From Inia geoffrensis (Eukaryota; Chordata; Mammalia; Artiodactyla; Iniidae), in contig CM070899.1 of assembly GCA_036417435.1 (NCBI GenBank), positions 72,236,501 to 72,300,500 of the forward strand: 64,000 nt of DNA, in the 5' to 3' direction. The position numbers were made by a program, and so were the translations under genes. Positions 37,370 through 50,325 of the stretch are shown piece by piece. The notes under the pieces are model-generated. The model saw only the letters and a program-made list of their open reading frames with translations, searched no databases and had not been told where the DNA came from. Positions within the stretch are counted from its first letter, which is position 1; each line of letters opens with the position of its first letter.

Positions 37370-38444
37370 TATATGTGGTGAGGTATGGTCAAGATGGTGG
37401 AGTAGGAAGACCCTAAGTTCACCTACTCCCATAGCCACACCAAAATTACAGCTATTTACAGACTAACTATGAGAACAACTTGAAGACTAGTAGAAATGAT
37501 TACCTACAACTAAAGATATAAAGAAGAAACTAATGAGATGAGTACGAGGGTTGGAGATGTGGTATAGTCAAGAATGACACTCCCCTAATTAGGCAACCCA
37601 CAAAAGGAAGGATAAACACAATTGCCAAGGATCTCTCCAAGGAGGCAGGGGTCTGAGCCTCACATTAACTCCTCAGCTTGTGGATCCTGCACTGGGAAGA
37701 TGTGCCCTGAGAATGGCTCATTTTGAAAACCAACAGGGCTTGCATATAGGAAAGCCAGAGGGCTGTAGGAAATGGAGATCCCAGTGTAAAAGTGTGCATG
37801 CAAAATTCTGCATGCTCTGAGTCCCAGCACTGAGGCAGTAATTTGAAAGGAGCCTAGGTTAGACATCTTGTTGACCTTGGAGAGCTTCCTGGAGAGACAC
37901 AAGGTAAATCCCCCTGAGGACATAGATGCTGGCAATTGCCATTTGGGGAAGCTCAATCTACCACAAGGACACTAGTACTGAAAAACATCTTTCCATAGTC
38001 CTCCCTCTAGCTTATAAATGCCAGTGGCTTACCTGTCTCACCAGTGAGCTGGCACCAGTCCCAGGATGTTCTGATTCCCACAGGCAGCCAACCCAGGACT
38101 CATCCCCAGCCACCAGTGGAATGGCAGCAGTCCTGGAACTCCCTGGAATGTGTAACCCTACCCACAAGTGGGCCAGCAGCCACCACAAAAGGCAGGCCCT
38201 TGCAGCCAACCAGGCCAGAGGCCAGCCCCACCTACCAGTACATCAACAGTGGTTGGCCCCACCACAACAGAAGGGTCCACACAGTCCGCATCGGGGCACC
38301 CTTAGGGCATATAGCTTTAATGATCAGACAGGAGTGTGCTGCTGGGCCTCAAAGGACAACTCCTACATAAGGACATTACTCCAATATCAGGAAACATAAG
38401 AAACCTAGCCAATATACAGAAAAAAACACAAAGAGCTAGTCAAA
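37370..38444 (+). promoter_or_regulatory. L1-D 5' UTR
   Basis: caagatggtgg at 37390-37400 matches the YY1 element at the L1 start. The middle part shares order with the L1-C 5' UTR. Near 38038-38180, imperfect repeats of the form 'caccagtg...ggcagcagtcc' recur two or three times with spacing of roughly 40-80 bases. Open frames here (37926-38399, 38044-38370) have no recognisable domain. Confidence 0.8.
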
Positions 38445-39320
38445 ATGAGAAGACAGAGGAATATGTTACAAATGAAGGAACAAGACAACACCCCAGAAAA
38501 AGAGCTAAATGAAGTGGAGATAAGCAATCTACCTGACAAAGAGCTCAATGGTAATGATCATAGAGATGCTCAAAGAACTTGGGAGAAGAGTGGATGAACA
38601 CAGTGAGAAGTTTAACAGAGTTGGAAAATATAAAGAAGAACCAAAAAGAGCTGAAGAAAACAATAACTGAACTAAAAAAAAAATACACTAGAAGGAATCA
38701 ATAGTAGACTAAATAATAGAGAGGAATGGATCAGCAAGCTGGAAGACAGACTAGTGGAAATCATCCCAGGTGAACAGAAAAAAAAATGTTTTCTAAACAA
38801 AGGTAGTTTAAGAGATCTCTAGGACAACACCAAGTGTACCAATATTTGCCTTATAAGGGCTCCAAGAGGAGAAGAGAGTGAGAAGGGTCAGAGAACTTAT
38901 TTAAAGAAATAATAGCTAAAAATTCCCTAACCTGGGGAAGGGAGTAGACATACAGGTTCAGGAAGCACAGAAACTCAAAGAAGATGAACCCAAAGAGGTT
39001 CTCACTAAGACACATTAAACTTAAAATGGCAAAAAATAAAGAAAGAATCTTAAAAGCAACAAGATAAAAGCAACAAGTTATGTACAAGGGAACTCCCATA
39101 AGACCATCAGTTGACTTTTCAGCAGAAACTCTGCAGGCCAGAAGGGAGTGGCATGATATATTCAAAGTGATGAAAGGAAAAAAACCTATAACCAAGAACT
39201 CCACCCAGCAAGGCTATCATTCCGATCTGAAGGAGAGATGAAGAGTTTTACGGACAAACAAAAGCTAAGAGTGCAGCACTACTAAACTGACTTTACAAGA
39301 AATGTTAAAAGGACTTCTTG
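38445..39320 (+). pseudogene. L1-D ORF1, degenerate
   Basis: ATG at 38445-38447 begins the standard Met-Arg-Arg-Gln-Arg N-terminus, followed by the coiled-coil heptads and the 'VDFSAETLQARREWHD'-like segment near 39110-39150. The usual stop after Leu-Leu is lost (cttcttgaagtg), so the end is approximate. Several indels and stops. Confidence 0.85.
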
Positions 39321-39600
39321 AAGTGAAAAAGAAAAGACCACAACCAAAAACATAAAAATTATGAAAGAAAAATCTCATTGATAAGGCAAACATAAAGGTG
39401 GTAGATCAAACATGTACAGCTCATAGAAGCTTGAAAGACAAAAGTAGTAAAATCACCTATATCCACAATAAGTAAAGGATATACAAAATAAGATGTAAAA
39501 CATGATGTCAAGAATATTAAATGTGAAGGGAGAGGGAAAGTAGAAATTCAGGGTTGTGAGAATGTATTCAGACTTAACAGATTAACAACTTAAAATAATT

Positions 39601-39660
39601 GTGTGTGCGTGTATACACACACACACACACACACACACAGAGAGAGAGAGGAAGAGAGAG
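39601..39660. repeat. (TG)n-(CA)n-(GA)n compound microsatellite
   Basis: A short gt run (39601-39612) is followed by tatacacac... (ac)n to 39639, then (ag)n to 39660. The gt and ac runs are inverted repeats of each other and could form a cruciform. It lies in the expanded spacer between ORF1 and ORF2 of L1-D; a second (ac)n occurs near 39716-39730. Confidence 0.95.
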
Positions 39661-39838
39661 TTATATATGAATCTCATCAATTCCCACAAACCGAAAACCT
39701 ATAACAGATACACAAACACACACACACACAAAGAGAAAGGGATCCAAACGTAACACTAAATATAGCCATCAAATCACATAGGGAAGTGAGAAAAAGAAAG
39801 GAATAAGAAAGACAAAACAACCCTAAAGAATGAACAAA

Positions 39839-42800
39839 ATGGCAACAAGTACATATCTAGCCACAATCCCTTTAAGTGTAAATGGAGTAAATGCTCCAAT
39901 CAAAGACAAAGAGTGGCTAAATGTGTACAAAAACAAGACCCATAAACATGGTGCCTACAGGAGACTCATTTCAGATCTAAAGACACACACTGACTGAAAA
40001 TGAAAGCAAGGAAAAAGGTATTATACACAAATGGAAACAGAAAGAAAGCTAGGGTAGCAATATTTATATCAGATAGAATTGATTTTAAAATAAAGACTAC
40101 AACAGGAGACAAAGAAGGATATTACATAATGATAAAGGAATCATAGGAGCACCTAAATACATACGGCAAATATTAACAAACATTAAGGGAGAAATTGATG
40201 GTAACACAATATAATAGGGACTTTAATATCCCACTTACATCAATGGACAGTCCATCTAGGCAGAAAATCAACAAAATAACACTCGCCTTAAACAATACAA
40301 TAACCAGATTGACTTAATGAATATATATAGAACGTTCTATCCAAAATTAGCAGAATATACATTTTCAAGTACACATGAAACAGTCTCCAGTATAGATCAC
40401 AAGCTAGGCCACAAAACAAGTCTCAGTAAATTTAAGAAAAATGAACTTATATCAAGCTTCTTTTCCAACCACAACACAATCAGACCAGAAATCGATTACA
40501 AAAAGAAAAAGAAAAGCTGCACACAAACACGTGGAGCCTAAGTATTATACTACTAAATAACAAATTGGTGATAGACATACAGGCCTAGCTCAGGAAACAA
40601 AAGCATTCTCAAACAAACAACCTGATTTTTCACATAAAGGAATTCGAAAAAGAACAAACAAAGCCCAAAGTTGGTAGAAGGAAAGAAATAATAAAGATCA
40701 TGGCAGATATTAATGAAATGGAAACTAAAAAAAACAAAAGAGATAGAAAAGATCAATGAGACTAAGAGCTGAGTCCTTGAAAAGGTAAACAAAATTGATA
40801 AACCTTTAGCTAGATGCATTGAGCAAAAAAGAAAACAGGTCCAAATCAGTAAAATCATAAATTAAAAATAATTTACAACCAACACCACAGAAATACAAAG
40901 GATCATAACAGATTAGTACAAACAACTATATGCCAATAAAATGGACAACCTAGAAGAAATAGATAAATCCCTGGAAATATGAATCTCCCAAGACTGAATA
41001 AGGAACAAATAGAAAATATGAACAGACCAATTACCAGTAATAAAATTCAATCAGTAATTTTAAAAAACTCCTAAAAATACAGAAGTCCAGGACCAGATGT
41101 CTTCACAGTAAATTCTACTAAACATTTAGAGAAGAGTTAACACTTATCCTGCTCAAACTATTCAAAAAAAATTGAAGAGGAAGAAATGTTTCCAAATGCA
41201 TTCTGTGAGGCCAGCATCTCTCAGATACCGTAACTAGAAAATGACTCCACAAATAAAGTAAATTACAGGTCAATATCACTGATGAATGAAGATGTAAAAA
41301 TCCTCGACAAAATATTAGCAAACCAATTCAATAGTACATTAAAAGGACTATACAACATGATCAAGTGGGATTCCTCCCAGGGATGCAAGGATGGTTCTAT
41401 ACCTGCAGATCAATCAACGTGATACACTATATTAACAAACTGAAGAATAAAAATCATACAATCATCTCAGTAGATGCAGAAAAAGCTTCTGAAAAAATTC
41501 AACATCCATTTATGACAAAAACTCTCAATTCATAGTGGGTATAGAGGGAACATATCTCAACATAATAAAGGCTTTATATTACCAACCTACAGCCAACATC
41601 ATACTCAACAGTGAAAATCTAAATGCATTTCCTCTAAGATAAGCAGCAAGAAAAGGATGCCCACTCTTGGCAGTTTTATTCAACATAGTATTGGAAGTCC
41701 TAGCCACAGCAATCAGACAAGAAAGAGGAAAAACAGAATCCATATTGGGAAGGAAGAAGTAAAACTGTCACCTTATGTAAATGACAGGATACTCTATATA
41801 TAAAATCCTAAAGACATCACTAAAAAGCTATCTGAACTAATAAATGCATTCAGTAAAGTTGCAGAATACAAAATTAATATATGGAAATCTGTTGTGCTTC
41901 TATACACTAACAATGAACTATCAAGGGAGAAATTAAGAAAATAATCCCATTTACAATTTTATCAAACAGAATGAAATACCAAGGAATAAACCTAACCAAG
42001 GAGGTAAAAAGTTGCACTCAGAAAATGATGACATTGATGAAAGAAACTGAAGACAATACAAACAAATGGACAAATTTACTATGCTCATGGTTTGGAAGAA
42101 CTAATATTGTTAAAACAACTATACTTCCCCAGTCAATCTGCAGATTTAATGCAATGGCTATCAAAATATCAATGACATGTTTCACAGATCTAGAACAAAT
42201 CATTTTAAACTTTGTTTGAAAACATAAAAGACCATGAGTAACCAAAACAATCATGGGAAAGAAAAACAGAGCTGGAGGAACTACACTCCCTGACTTCAGA
42301 TTATACCTCAAAGCTACATTCATCAAAACAGTATGGTACTGGCACAAAAACAGACACATAGAGTAATGGAACAAAACAGACAGCCTAGAAATAAACCTAC
42401 TCACTTATGGTCAATTAATCTATGACATTGGAGGCAAGAATATACAATGGGAGACAGTCTTTTCAATAAGTGGTGCTGTGAATACTTGACAGCCACATGT
42501 AAAAGAATGAAATCAGAACATTTTCTTATACCATATACAAAAATATACTAAAACGGATTAAAGATTTAAATGTAAGACCATAAAACTTCAAGAAGAAAAC
42601 ATATGCAGTATGCTCTTTAACATTGGTCTTATCAATATTTTACTCAATGTCTCCTCAAGCAAGGAAAACAAAAGCTAAAATAAACATATGGGACTACATC
42701 AAACTAAAAATCCTTGGCACAGGAAAGGAAACTATCAACAAAATGCAAAGGCCACCTAGTGAATGGGAGAAGATATTTTCAAATAATGTATCCCATAAGA

Positions 42801-43490
42801 GGTTAATATCCAAACTATACAAAGAACTCATACAAGGCAACATCAAAAACAAACACCCAATTTAAAAAATAGGCAGAGGACTCAAACAGACATTTTTCCA
42901 AAGAAGATATACAGATGGCCAACATGAAAAGATGTTCATCACTAATCATCAGGGAAATGCAAATTAAAAACACAATGAGATACTATCTCACAACTGTCAG
43001 AATGGCTGTCATCAAAAAGACAACAAATAACAAGTGTTGCTAACTACATGAAGAAATGGCAGCCCTCATGCACTGTTGGTGTGATTGTAAATTGGTGAAG
43101 CCACTACAGAAAACAGTATGGAGGGTCCTCAAAAAATTAAAATTAGAACTTCCATATGACCCAGCAATTTCAACTTCTGGGTATTTACCCAAAGAAACAA
43201 AAACACTAATTTAAAAAGATATACTATACACATTCTAATGTTCGCTGTGGTATTATTTACAATAGCCAAGATATGGAAGCAACCTAAGTGTCCATCAACA
43301 GACAAATGGATATAGAAGACATGGTATATATATATACATATACACCCACCCCCACACACACATACACACAAAGGAGTGTTAGCCATTAAAAAAAATGAAA
43401 TCTTGCCACTTGTGACAACATGGATGGATCTATTAACCTCAGTGAAATAAATCAGACAAGGACAAATACCACATGCTCTCATTAAAAAAT
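39839..43490 (+). pseudogene. L1-D ORF2, degenerate
   Basis: Starts MATSTYLATIPLSVNG at 39839. The endonuclease motif is Ser-Asn-His instead of Ser-Asp-His (about 40465-40475), and the reverse transcriptase site reads Tyr-Val-Asn-Asp instead of FADD (41774-41785), so both activities are lost. Frame pieces remain at 40317-40541, 41971-42219 and 42623-42865. The normal terminal motif is blurred and the 3' limit is approximate. Confidence 0.88.
43326..43371. repeat. (TA)n/(CA)n low-complexity tract in L1-D
   Basis: Alternating tatata then cacacc/cacaca words near the end of ORF2, with no effect that I can infer. Confidence 0.8.
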
Positions 43491-43851
43491 GAAATGAATG
43501 CACAAACAAAACAAAAACAGACTCAGATTGAGAGAACAAATGGGTGTTTGTCAAAAGTGGGGGTGTAGGAAGCAAAATAGTTAAAGGGGATTAAAAGGTA
43601 CAAACTTCCAGTTATATAATAAATTAATTTACAGGGATGTAATATACGCCATAAGGAATATGATTAATAATATCACAATCACTTTGTATAGGGACAGATG
43701 GTTATTAAACTTATCATGGTGATAATTTCATGTGTGCAAATTTCAAATCATTATATAGTACACCTGAACCTAACAGAATATTGTATGTCAACGAAACTTC
43801 AGTAAAAATTATTCAAAATTTTAAAATATAAAAATCAATCAATAAAAAAAT

Positions 43852-43865
43852 AAACTGTCCATTAA
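43852..43865. repeat. L1-D target-site duplication, right copy
   Basis: aaactgtccattaa, the partner of 37356-37369. Confidence 0.9.
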
Positions 43866-46800
43866 ACATTTAAGTAATAGTGAATGTTTGTCACAAGGCA
43901 TAACTTAGTTTTTATTTTAGATTCCTCACTACAGAGATTGAATGTATTAGGTTAAATAGTTTAAAAGTCAAAATAAGCTTCCAAATGCTGATTTGAGTTT
44001 ATAATTTACACATTTCTCTTCCCAGATTTTATACTAGATTTAATTCCATAGGCATCCTTTTCCTAATGAGTCACAATTCAAAAAATATTAATTGAATATC
44101 TACACTGTACATGATTTAAGCATAGCAATAAGGAGACAATGGTAAATAATACAGCAGTTCCCTACTCTCAGGGAGCTTACTATCCAGTATGCAACTCAAA
44201 TACATAAGAAAAGTAATTTCAGTGCAATTTGAGAAATGTCTTGGATGAGGAAGCTCAAGATTATATGGAAGTACATGAAAGGGTAAGTATATTATCTAGG
44301 TTTGGCAGAATCACAAAACACATACTTCCCAGGGAAATAATGTCTAAATTAAGAACTTAATTTTGAGCAGAATTTAGGCAGGTAAGTTGAGAAGAGTGCT
44401 CACACTGGAAGAATACTACAGGAAAAGAGAACAGCATTTGAGGACTGAAACAAGACTTTTAGGCAACAGTAACTTGAGATTTTGCCTAGTTCTGGATTTA
44501 AAAAAAAAAATTGGGTACACAGAAATGTAAATGCAAATTTTCTGACTTTTGAATTTTCAATATTGTACATGCCATATTCATCTCAGTAACCTAGAACATT
44601 CAGGGTCTGGGCCAGAGCTACAGATAAACAAACTGGGTGTTGGATTTGGGGCTCTCCACTGTTTCACTGCATAAATTATACCTGTTAGTGTGGATTCTTT
44701 GGGATAGTTGTTCTAGTAGGTTACTATCTAAAAAGGAAAAAAATATGAATTAATTAACTTCCATTTACCACATATCACATATGTTACTTTATACTAGGCA
44801 TTTGTTGTGAGTGGGCAGGTCATTCAGGAAAGAGAGAGAGAGAAGAAAATTCATGTTTAAGTGACTACTAAATGCCAGTGTATATTATATATGCAGTCTT
44901 AATTCCAACGATCAAGGTTTTATTATTCATAAGACATGTATGAGAATACTGAAGCTTGTAAGTTTTAATTACTTTTCTAATTAAACACATAAAATCTGCT
45001 ATATATAGTAAAGTTTTAAATCATTGGAACACCAATGATGGACTAGTGAGGCTAAGAAAGCCCGTTTATTGTGCAACCTTCAAATAAACCATATAAAGGA
45101 ACTTATGATGAGGAGGAAGGAAGCTTATGATTTGCATCTGTATATTTTAGATGCAGGTTTGCACATGACTTCAATATAAAATTATACAATAATATACCCT
45201 ATCAAAGCCTCCATGTGCCACACCCTGTCCACACACGTGTATTTATTTGATACATGCTCTCTACAAAACAAACTGCCTACTATAAAACAAATGAACACAA
45301 AATCTGTGAGTTCATGACAACATTATATCATGGACTGTGCTCTTACTGAAAATATTTTGTACTTATTTAACTTTAATGTTCATGAAAAAGATAAGAGGTA
45401 TTAAAAGGGCTGTTTCCCAAATGGCTAGCAATTGATTCAGTACCATTTACTGTGTATTCTTTTTTTTTTATACTGCTTGAGAAATCGTTATTATAAGTTC
45501 TTTATATACAAGGTTCAACATGATGCACTATTATTTTCACCTGTATACCTACTCTGTTTGCATATTTTTATTTATTAATTTGAATGTTCTATGTTTCCTT
45601 GGGTATTCTATTGTGACTATTCTTCAAAACATAATCATTTTGTCCAGTTTTACCATCAAAAAATTATGTTTGAATTTTGACTAATTACAAAGAATTTTTA
45701 AGTTGTTTAACTTTGGTGAAATAAGAAATGATAAGGCAGTAATGACTCTATTTACTATGAAATTTCCTCTGCAATATAGTAGTTTTCTTCTTTTGAAAAA
45801 AATAGCATATTGCATAAGGAAATTTCAGGAAGTATAATGTTCTGGTTCAAAATATATTATAAATCAAGGAAAATTTTTACTAGGCAGCACAACTTAGCCA
45901 AAAAATAAAATGGTTTGAATTTTTGAGCTTTCATCCTGAAAAGAAATAAAGTAATTAAATATATAATTAGAACCTTACTCCTCTCCCTTTTCTGGTGGAA
46001 GAAACTTGCAGGAAGTTGATCTTACTCTAATGAGTATCTTTTCCTTAAAAGCCTCATGTTAAAAAGGCATTTTATTTGAACTAAGGAAGTGGTATAGAAA
46101 GAATCAGAACAGGATTCAAGAAATGTATAGCAACTCACGTTGCTACACACTGTGAAGTTTTGTTTATGTCTTTAAATACAGTTCTGTGTATTTTTTCTTT
46201 GTTTTAATATAGAAGTCCTACAAAATTTCTCATGAAGTTTAATTCCAGTGATATCATATACAGAATATGTTTCTCGAATTTTCCAATTGTTTCTTGTTGG
46301 TATATAGAAATGATACTGATTTTGTATATTGATTTTATAAAAAGCCATTTCACGGAACTCACTTATTAGGTCCAAAACATTTTGAATTGATCCTCTTGGT
46401 CTTCTCAGGTAGGTAACTTATTATCAGCAAACCATTAAAGATTTTGGCAATATTCATTCCAAAATTTGTATATATATATATTTATCTCATTTCATAGCAT
46501 TGGCTTGCTCTTCCAGAAAAAAAAATAGTGACCATCTTCATTTTCACCACAGAATTTGCCAAGGTTATATCAGCATAGTTTGAGTTACATGGAAAGTTAA
46601 TAAAACATTATTTTGTGGAAAAATATTCCATGAACAAATAACTCTAGAAAAAATGTTAGGTTAAATTAGGCAAGGCTTTCATGAAAAAAGCTTAGGACTT
46701 TTAAAGTAATGTTTATTGTGAATCTGCTAGAGTCTAGTATTGTGGGCTGTGAATCCCTAATTATTTAACCAATTCATATCAACAATTCATCCTAAATTTA

Positions 46801-46959
46801 ATTCATATTGTGAGCACAATAAAAACAGATATAAATTAACTTTATTTTCCAATAGTTAACTCTCTCCAAGTCATGATTTTCTCCAAAGATCTAAGAAACC
46901 ACTTGTAATAGAGTATTTACATTTCCTGTTCAATATTATAAGAATTTTTGTTGCTATCT
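43866..46959. other. Spacer with an old dispersed-repeat-like segment
   Basis: No gene seen. About 44085-44470 carries 'ttgaatatctacactgtac', 'cagttccctactctcaggg', 'agcttactatccag' and 'gaggactgaaac', the order of a widespread old mammalian repeat that I recognise but cannot name with confidence. The rest is AT-rich and unassigned. (TA)n occurs near 46489-46500. Confidence 0.45.
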
Positions 46960-46976
46960 TTGTAAAAGGCATTTTT
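46960..46976. repeat. L1-E target-site duplication, left copy
   Basis: ttgtaaaaggcattttt, identical to 48086-48102. The right border blends into the T-run that is the antisense A-tail. Confidence 0.92.
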
Positions 46977-48085
46977 TTTTTTTTTTTAACATCTTTATTG
47001 GGTTAAAATTGCTCTACAATAGTGTGTCAGTTTCTACTTTATAACAAAGTGAATCAGTTATATATATACAGACGTTCACATATTTCTTCCCTCTTGCGTC
47101 TCCCTCCTTCCTTCTCTCCCTATCCCACCCCTCCAGGCAGTCACAAAGCACCGAGCTGATATCCCTGTGCCAAGCGGCTGCTTCCCATTAGCTATTTACC
47201 TTATGTTTGTTAGTATATATATGTCCATGCCCCTCCCTCGCCCTCCCATAGCTCACCCCTCCCCCTCCCCATATCCTCAAGTCCGTTCTCCAGTAGGTCT
47301 GTGTCTTTATTCCTGTCTTACCCCTAGGTTCTTCATAACATTTTTTTTTTTTTCTTAAATTCCATATATATGTGTTAGCATACGGTATTTGTCTTTGTCT
47401 TTCTGACTTACTTCACTCTGTATGAAAGACTCGAGGTCTATCCACCTCATTACAAATAGCTCAATTTCGTTTCTTTTTAACGCTGAGTAATATTCCATTG
47501 TGTATATGTGCCACATCTTCTTTATCCATTCATCTGACGATGGGCACTTAGGTTGTTTCCATCTCCGGGCTATTGTAAATAGAGCTGCAATGAACATTTT
47601 GGTACACGCCTCTTTTTCAATTTTGGTTTTCTCAGGGTATATGCCCAGTAGTGGGATTGCTGGGTCATATGGTAGTTCTATTTGTAGTTTTTTAAGGAAC
47701 CTCCAAACTGTTCTCCATAGTGGCTGAACCAATTCACATTCCCACCAGCAGTGCAAGAGGGTTCCCTTTTGTCCACACCCTCTCCAGCATTTATTGTTTC
47801 TCGATTTTTTGATGATGGCCATTCTAACTGGTGTGAGATGATATCTCATTGTAGTTTTGATTTGCATTTCTCTAATGATTAATGATGTTGAGCATTCTTT
47901 CATGTGTTTGTTGGCAGTCTGCATATCTTCTTTGGAGAAATGTCTATTTAGGTCTTCTGCCCATTTTTGGATTGGGTTGTTTGTTTTTCTGTTATTGAGC
48001 TGCATAAGCTGCTTGTAAATTTTGGAGATTAATCCTTTGTCAGTTGCTTCATTTGAAAATATTTTCTCCCATTCTGAGGGTTGTC
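46977..48085 (-). mobile_element. L1-E: young 5'-truncated LINE-1
   Basis: About 1.1 kb holding only the ORF2 C-terminal region and 3' UTR, antisense, with its A-tail as a T-run at the left end. The flanking 17 bases are identical and the ORF is unbroken, so it is probably the youngest L1 here. Its 3' UTR is the L1-B/L1-F type, with C-runs near 47117-47133 complementary to the G-tract. Confidence 0.97.
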
Positions 48086-48098
48086 TTGTAAAAGGCAT
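47355..48098 (-). pseudogene. L1-E ORF2 C-terminal fragment, open for 247 codons
   Basis: The reading frame is intact from its ATG (plus 48096-48098) to the normal L1 stop at 47355. The first four codons (Met-Pro-Phe-Thr) come from the target-site duplication, and L1 sequence starts with [10 protein letters not shown]. It keeps the complete C-terminal cysteine motif CWRGC-x7-H-x4-C, unlike L1-A, L1-B and L1-F, and ends in the usual THIYGI. It lacks the endonuclease and reverse transcriptase, so on its own it cannot mobilise anything. The L1-E body lies downstream of any chance promoter, and expression is unknown. Confidence 0.92.
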
Positions 48099-48102
48099 TT
48101 TT
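48086..48102. repeat. L1-E target-site duplication, right copy
   Basis: ttgtaaaaggcattttt, the partner of 46960-46976. Read on the minus strand it supplies the ATG of the fragment. Confidence 0.92.
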
Positions 48103-50084
48103 TATGTTTATTATAGATGTTCTGGTTTTGGTTTTATTTTAGTTTTTACATATTAATCCTTTATCAGGCTACCATGCAAGAACTCTTCAGTGTCCCTTTG
48201 ATTTAAACTTTTGCCAAATAAAAAGACCTAATTTATTTGATATTATCATTAGTAATACAACTTCGTGTTTTCTATTAGACATTTGCTTGCATAATGTATT
48301 TATATTTTTAATCACTTCATTTTTTAAATATCTCCTGCAAACAGCATAGAGTCTTTAAAGAAAATATTTGATTTAAACTGCAATTATGTGTTTTAATAAG
48401 AAAATTTATCTCATTCTTATTATATTATTTCAGTTAACTTTTTCTGTATTTACCACTTTTTTTCTACTTTTATACTCTCCAGTGCCTTAGATGAAATATA
48501 TCTTATTTAAAATTTTATTCATGATTACTTGTGAGGTTAAATAATATTTCAAAGTATATTACTTATTTATCAGAATCACAAGTTAATAATTACATTTTGG
48601 AACCTGCTTTTCTGACAATAAATTTCACATATTCAGGCCTAAAATTTTAATTTTTCATTTAGCTTTATTACCAGTAAAAATGTGAATCTTGGGATTTTAA
48701 TCAGTATCTGTACACACCATGAAGTATAATGATTATCTCATATTCTAAATATTTTGAAAAATGAATTACTGGAACATATTATTTAGTTATGAGGAAAAAC
48801 AAAAATGAGTTGGAAGAAAAAAATATTAGAAAATAATAAAGTATATTTTCTATCTTTGTTTAATTAACTATGTAATTTTATAATTATTTTAGGTTATTAA
48901 TCTCAATTTCATATTGAATTTGCATTCTCTCTTTGTATTTTTCACTTCATTCCCTCTTTCTCTCTCATCTTCCTGTTTTCCTTCTTTTTCTCTTTCCTAC
49001 TCTACTTTCTCTTCCTGACACATATTTTACTTTACTACCTTTACCTTACCTTCTTCCCCCATTCTCTCACACACAATCTGAGACCACCCATACAGACAGC
49101 TGGGCTGCTTGAAAACTTTTTATTAAATAAACCTATACTCAGACGTACTATATTTCTATTTCAACCTTTAACTACTAACCAAAAACTTGATATTAGAGGA
49201 CCTAATGCAGGGTAGCTGTATAAATGGTGGCAGGGAAATGGAAAGATGTTGCTTCATTCACTTGTCATCTCAGGAGACAGCACTATATCATGGGGTAAAT
49301 AGTACCATGGCAGTAGTCACAGGCTTGTATGATGTCCCTGACTTTGCTAAAAAAGCTTCACTAGGACAAAGAATTCCTTATTTTCACCATTTAAGTTCAA
49401 ACACCTAATTCTAGCACAATTATAAAATTAAAATTTATAAAGTTTAGTCTAAATTAAAACAATGGCCAATATCACCACCAACATTCAACATTATTTAATG
49501 GAATACTTGTTTTCTTTAAATAAATCAAGGTAGATATGAAATATATTGTTATGCTTTAGGTTGTTTTGTGTGTGCCATGCAATGATTCAATTCTTCCTCC
49601 ACCTTTGCTCTTCAAATTCTTCAGCACCTTTATTCCCATGGAACAGCATAGCCTTCATTTGATGAGAATGTATTATTTACATGCCAAGTCCACCTCTGTT
49701 CTCATCAACCAGCGAAAACTGAACAAGTACTGCACTTATTCATGATGTCAAATCAATGTTTTAATCCACTGAAAAACTTAAGAAACTAAATATTTATTCA
49801 CGAAAATGTCACTTAGTTGCAAATATATTTTGAAAAAAGATAACTGTGTGTTTATAATAAAAAAATAATTTTAAAAATATGTATATATGATTATTGTTTT
49901 CACTTAGACAGCAAGAGATACCATCTTAGTGGCAGCCCTATTTATTTTATCAGCACAATAATATTAAATAGTTATCACTTTAGGTGATCATGTGACACCT
50001 ATGAAATCATAAATATGTATGCAAATCCAGGAAGTGAAATCATAATCCAGAATGTGGTTACATTAACTTTTAGACTATTATTCA
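48103..50084. other. AT-rich spacer, no gene seen
   Basis: Very AT-rich. Pyrimidine-rich near 48930-49020. A 73-codon frame at 49187-49408 has no recognisable domain. Confidence 0.5.
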
Positions 50085-50213
50085 GACAAACCATAATGGA
50101 AAAGAATATAAAAAAGAACATGTATAAGTATATGACTGAGTCACTTTTCTGTACAGCAGAAATTAACACAATATTGTAAATCAACTATACTTTAATAAAA
50201 AATAAATTATAAA
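50085..50213 (+). mobile_element. Short L1 3' end insert
   Basis: 'aatggaaaagaatataaaaaag', 'atgactgagtcacttttctg', 'cagcagaaattaacacaata' and 'caactatactttaataaaa' match the artiodactyl/cetacean L1 3' terminus, with a polyadenylation signal aataaa at 50194-50199 and an A-rich tail. Only about 130 bases, so it is severely 5'-truncated. Confidence 0.85.
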
Positions 50214-50269
50214 AGAAAAGAACATTATAAAATAAAATGCAAAATGTTAAATTTCTATAGAGTACTCAT

Positions 50270-50325
50270 GAACCATGAAATTGCATCTTCAGACCAGGTT
50301 GAGAAACAGTGCACTATACCATACT
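50270..50325. mobile_element. Possible hAT terminal remnant
   Basis: 'cttcagaccaggttgagaaacagtg' resembles the 3' terminus of MER5A/MER20-type hAT repeats (ggttgagaa...actg). Too short to be sure. Confidence 0.3.

Larger units (their letters stand above)
37370..43851 (+). mobile_element. L1-D: full-length old LINE-1
   Basis: About 6.5 kb between matching target sites. It contains a 5' UTR with a YY1-like caagatggtgg near its start, ORF1, a spacer with a microsatellite, ORF2 and a 3' end with a short A-rich tail. Divergence from L1-B, L1-F and L1-G is much larger than theirs from each other, so it is an older lineage related to L1-C. Confidence 0.95.

Noticed and set aside
37926..38399. 157-codon frame in the L1-D 5' UTR
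   Set aside because: Proline/histidine-rich translation of a repetitive GC-rich UTR; not present in L1-C.
39601..39740. CRISPR-like regular repeats
   Set aside because: Simple dinucleotide microsatellites with no spacers. No CRISPR array or cas gene anywhere in the window.
49187..49408. 73-codon frame MILEDLMQG...
   Set aside because: No recognisable domain or splice context; the length is within chance for this window.
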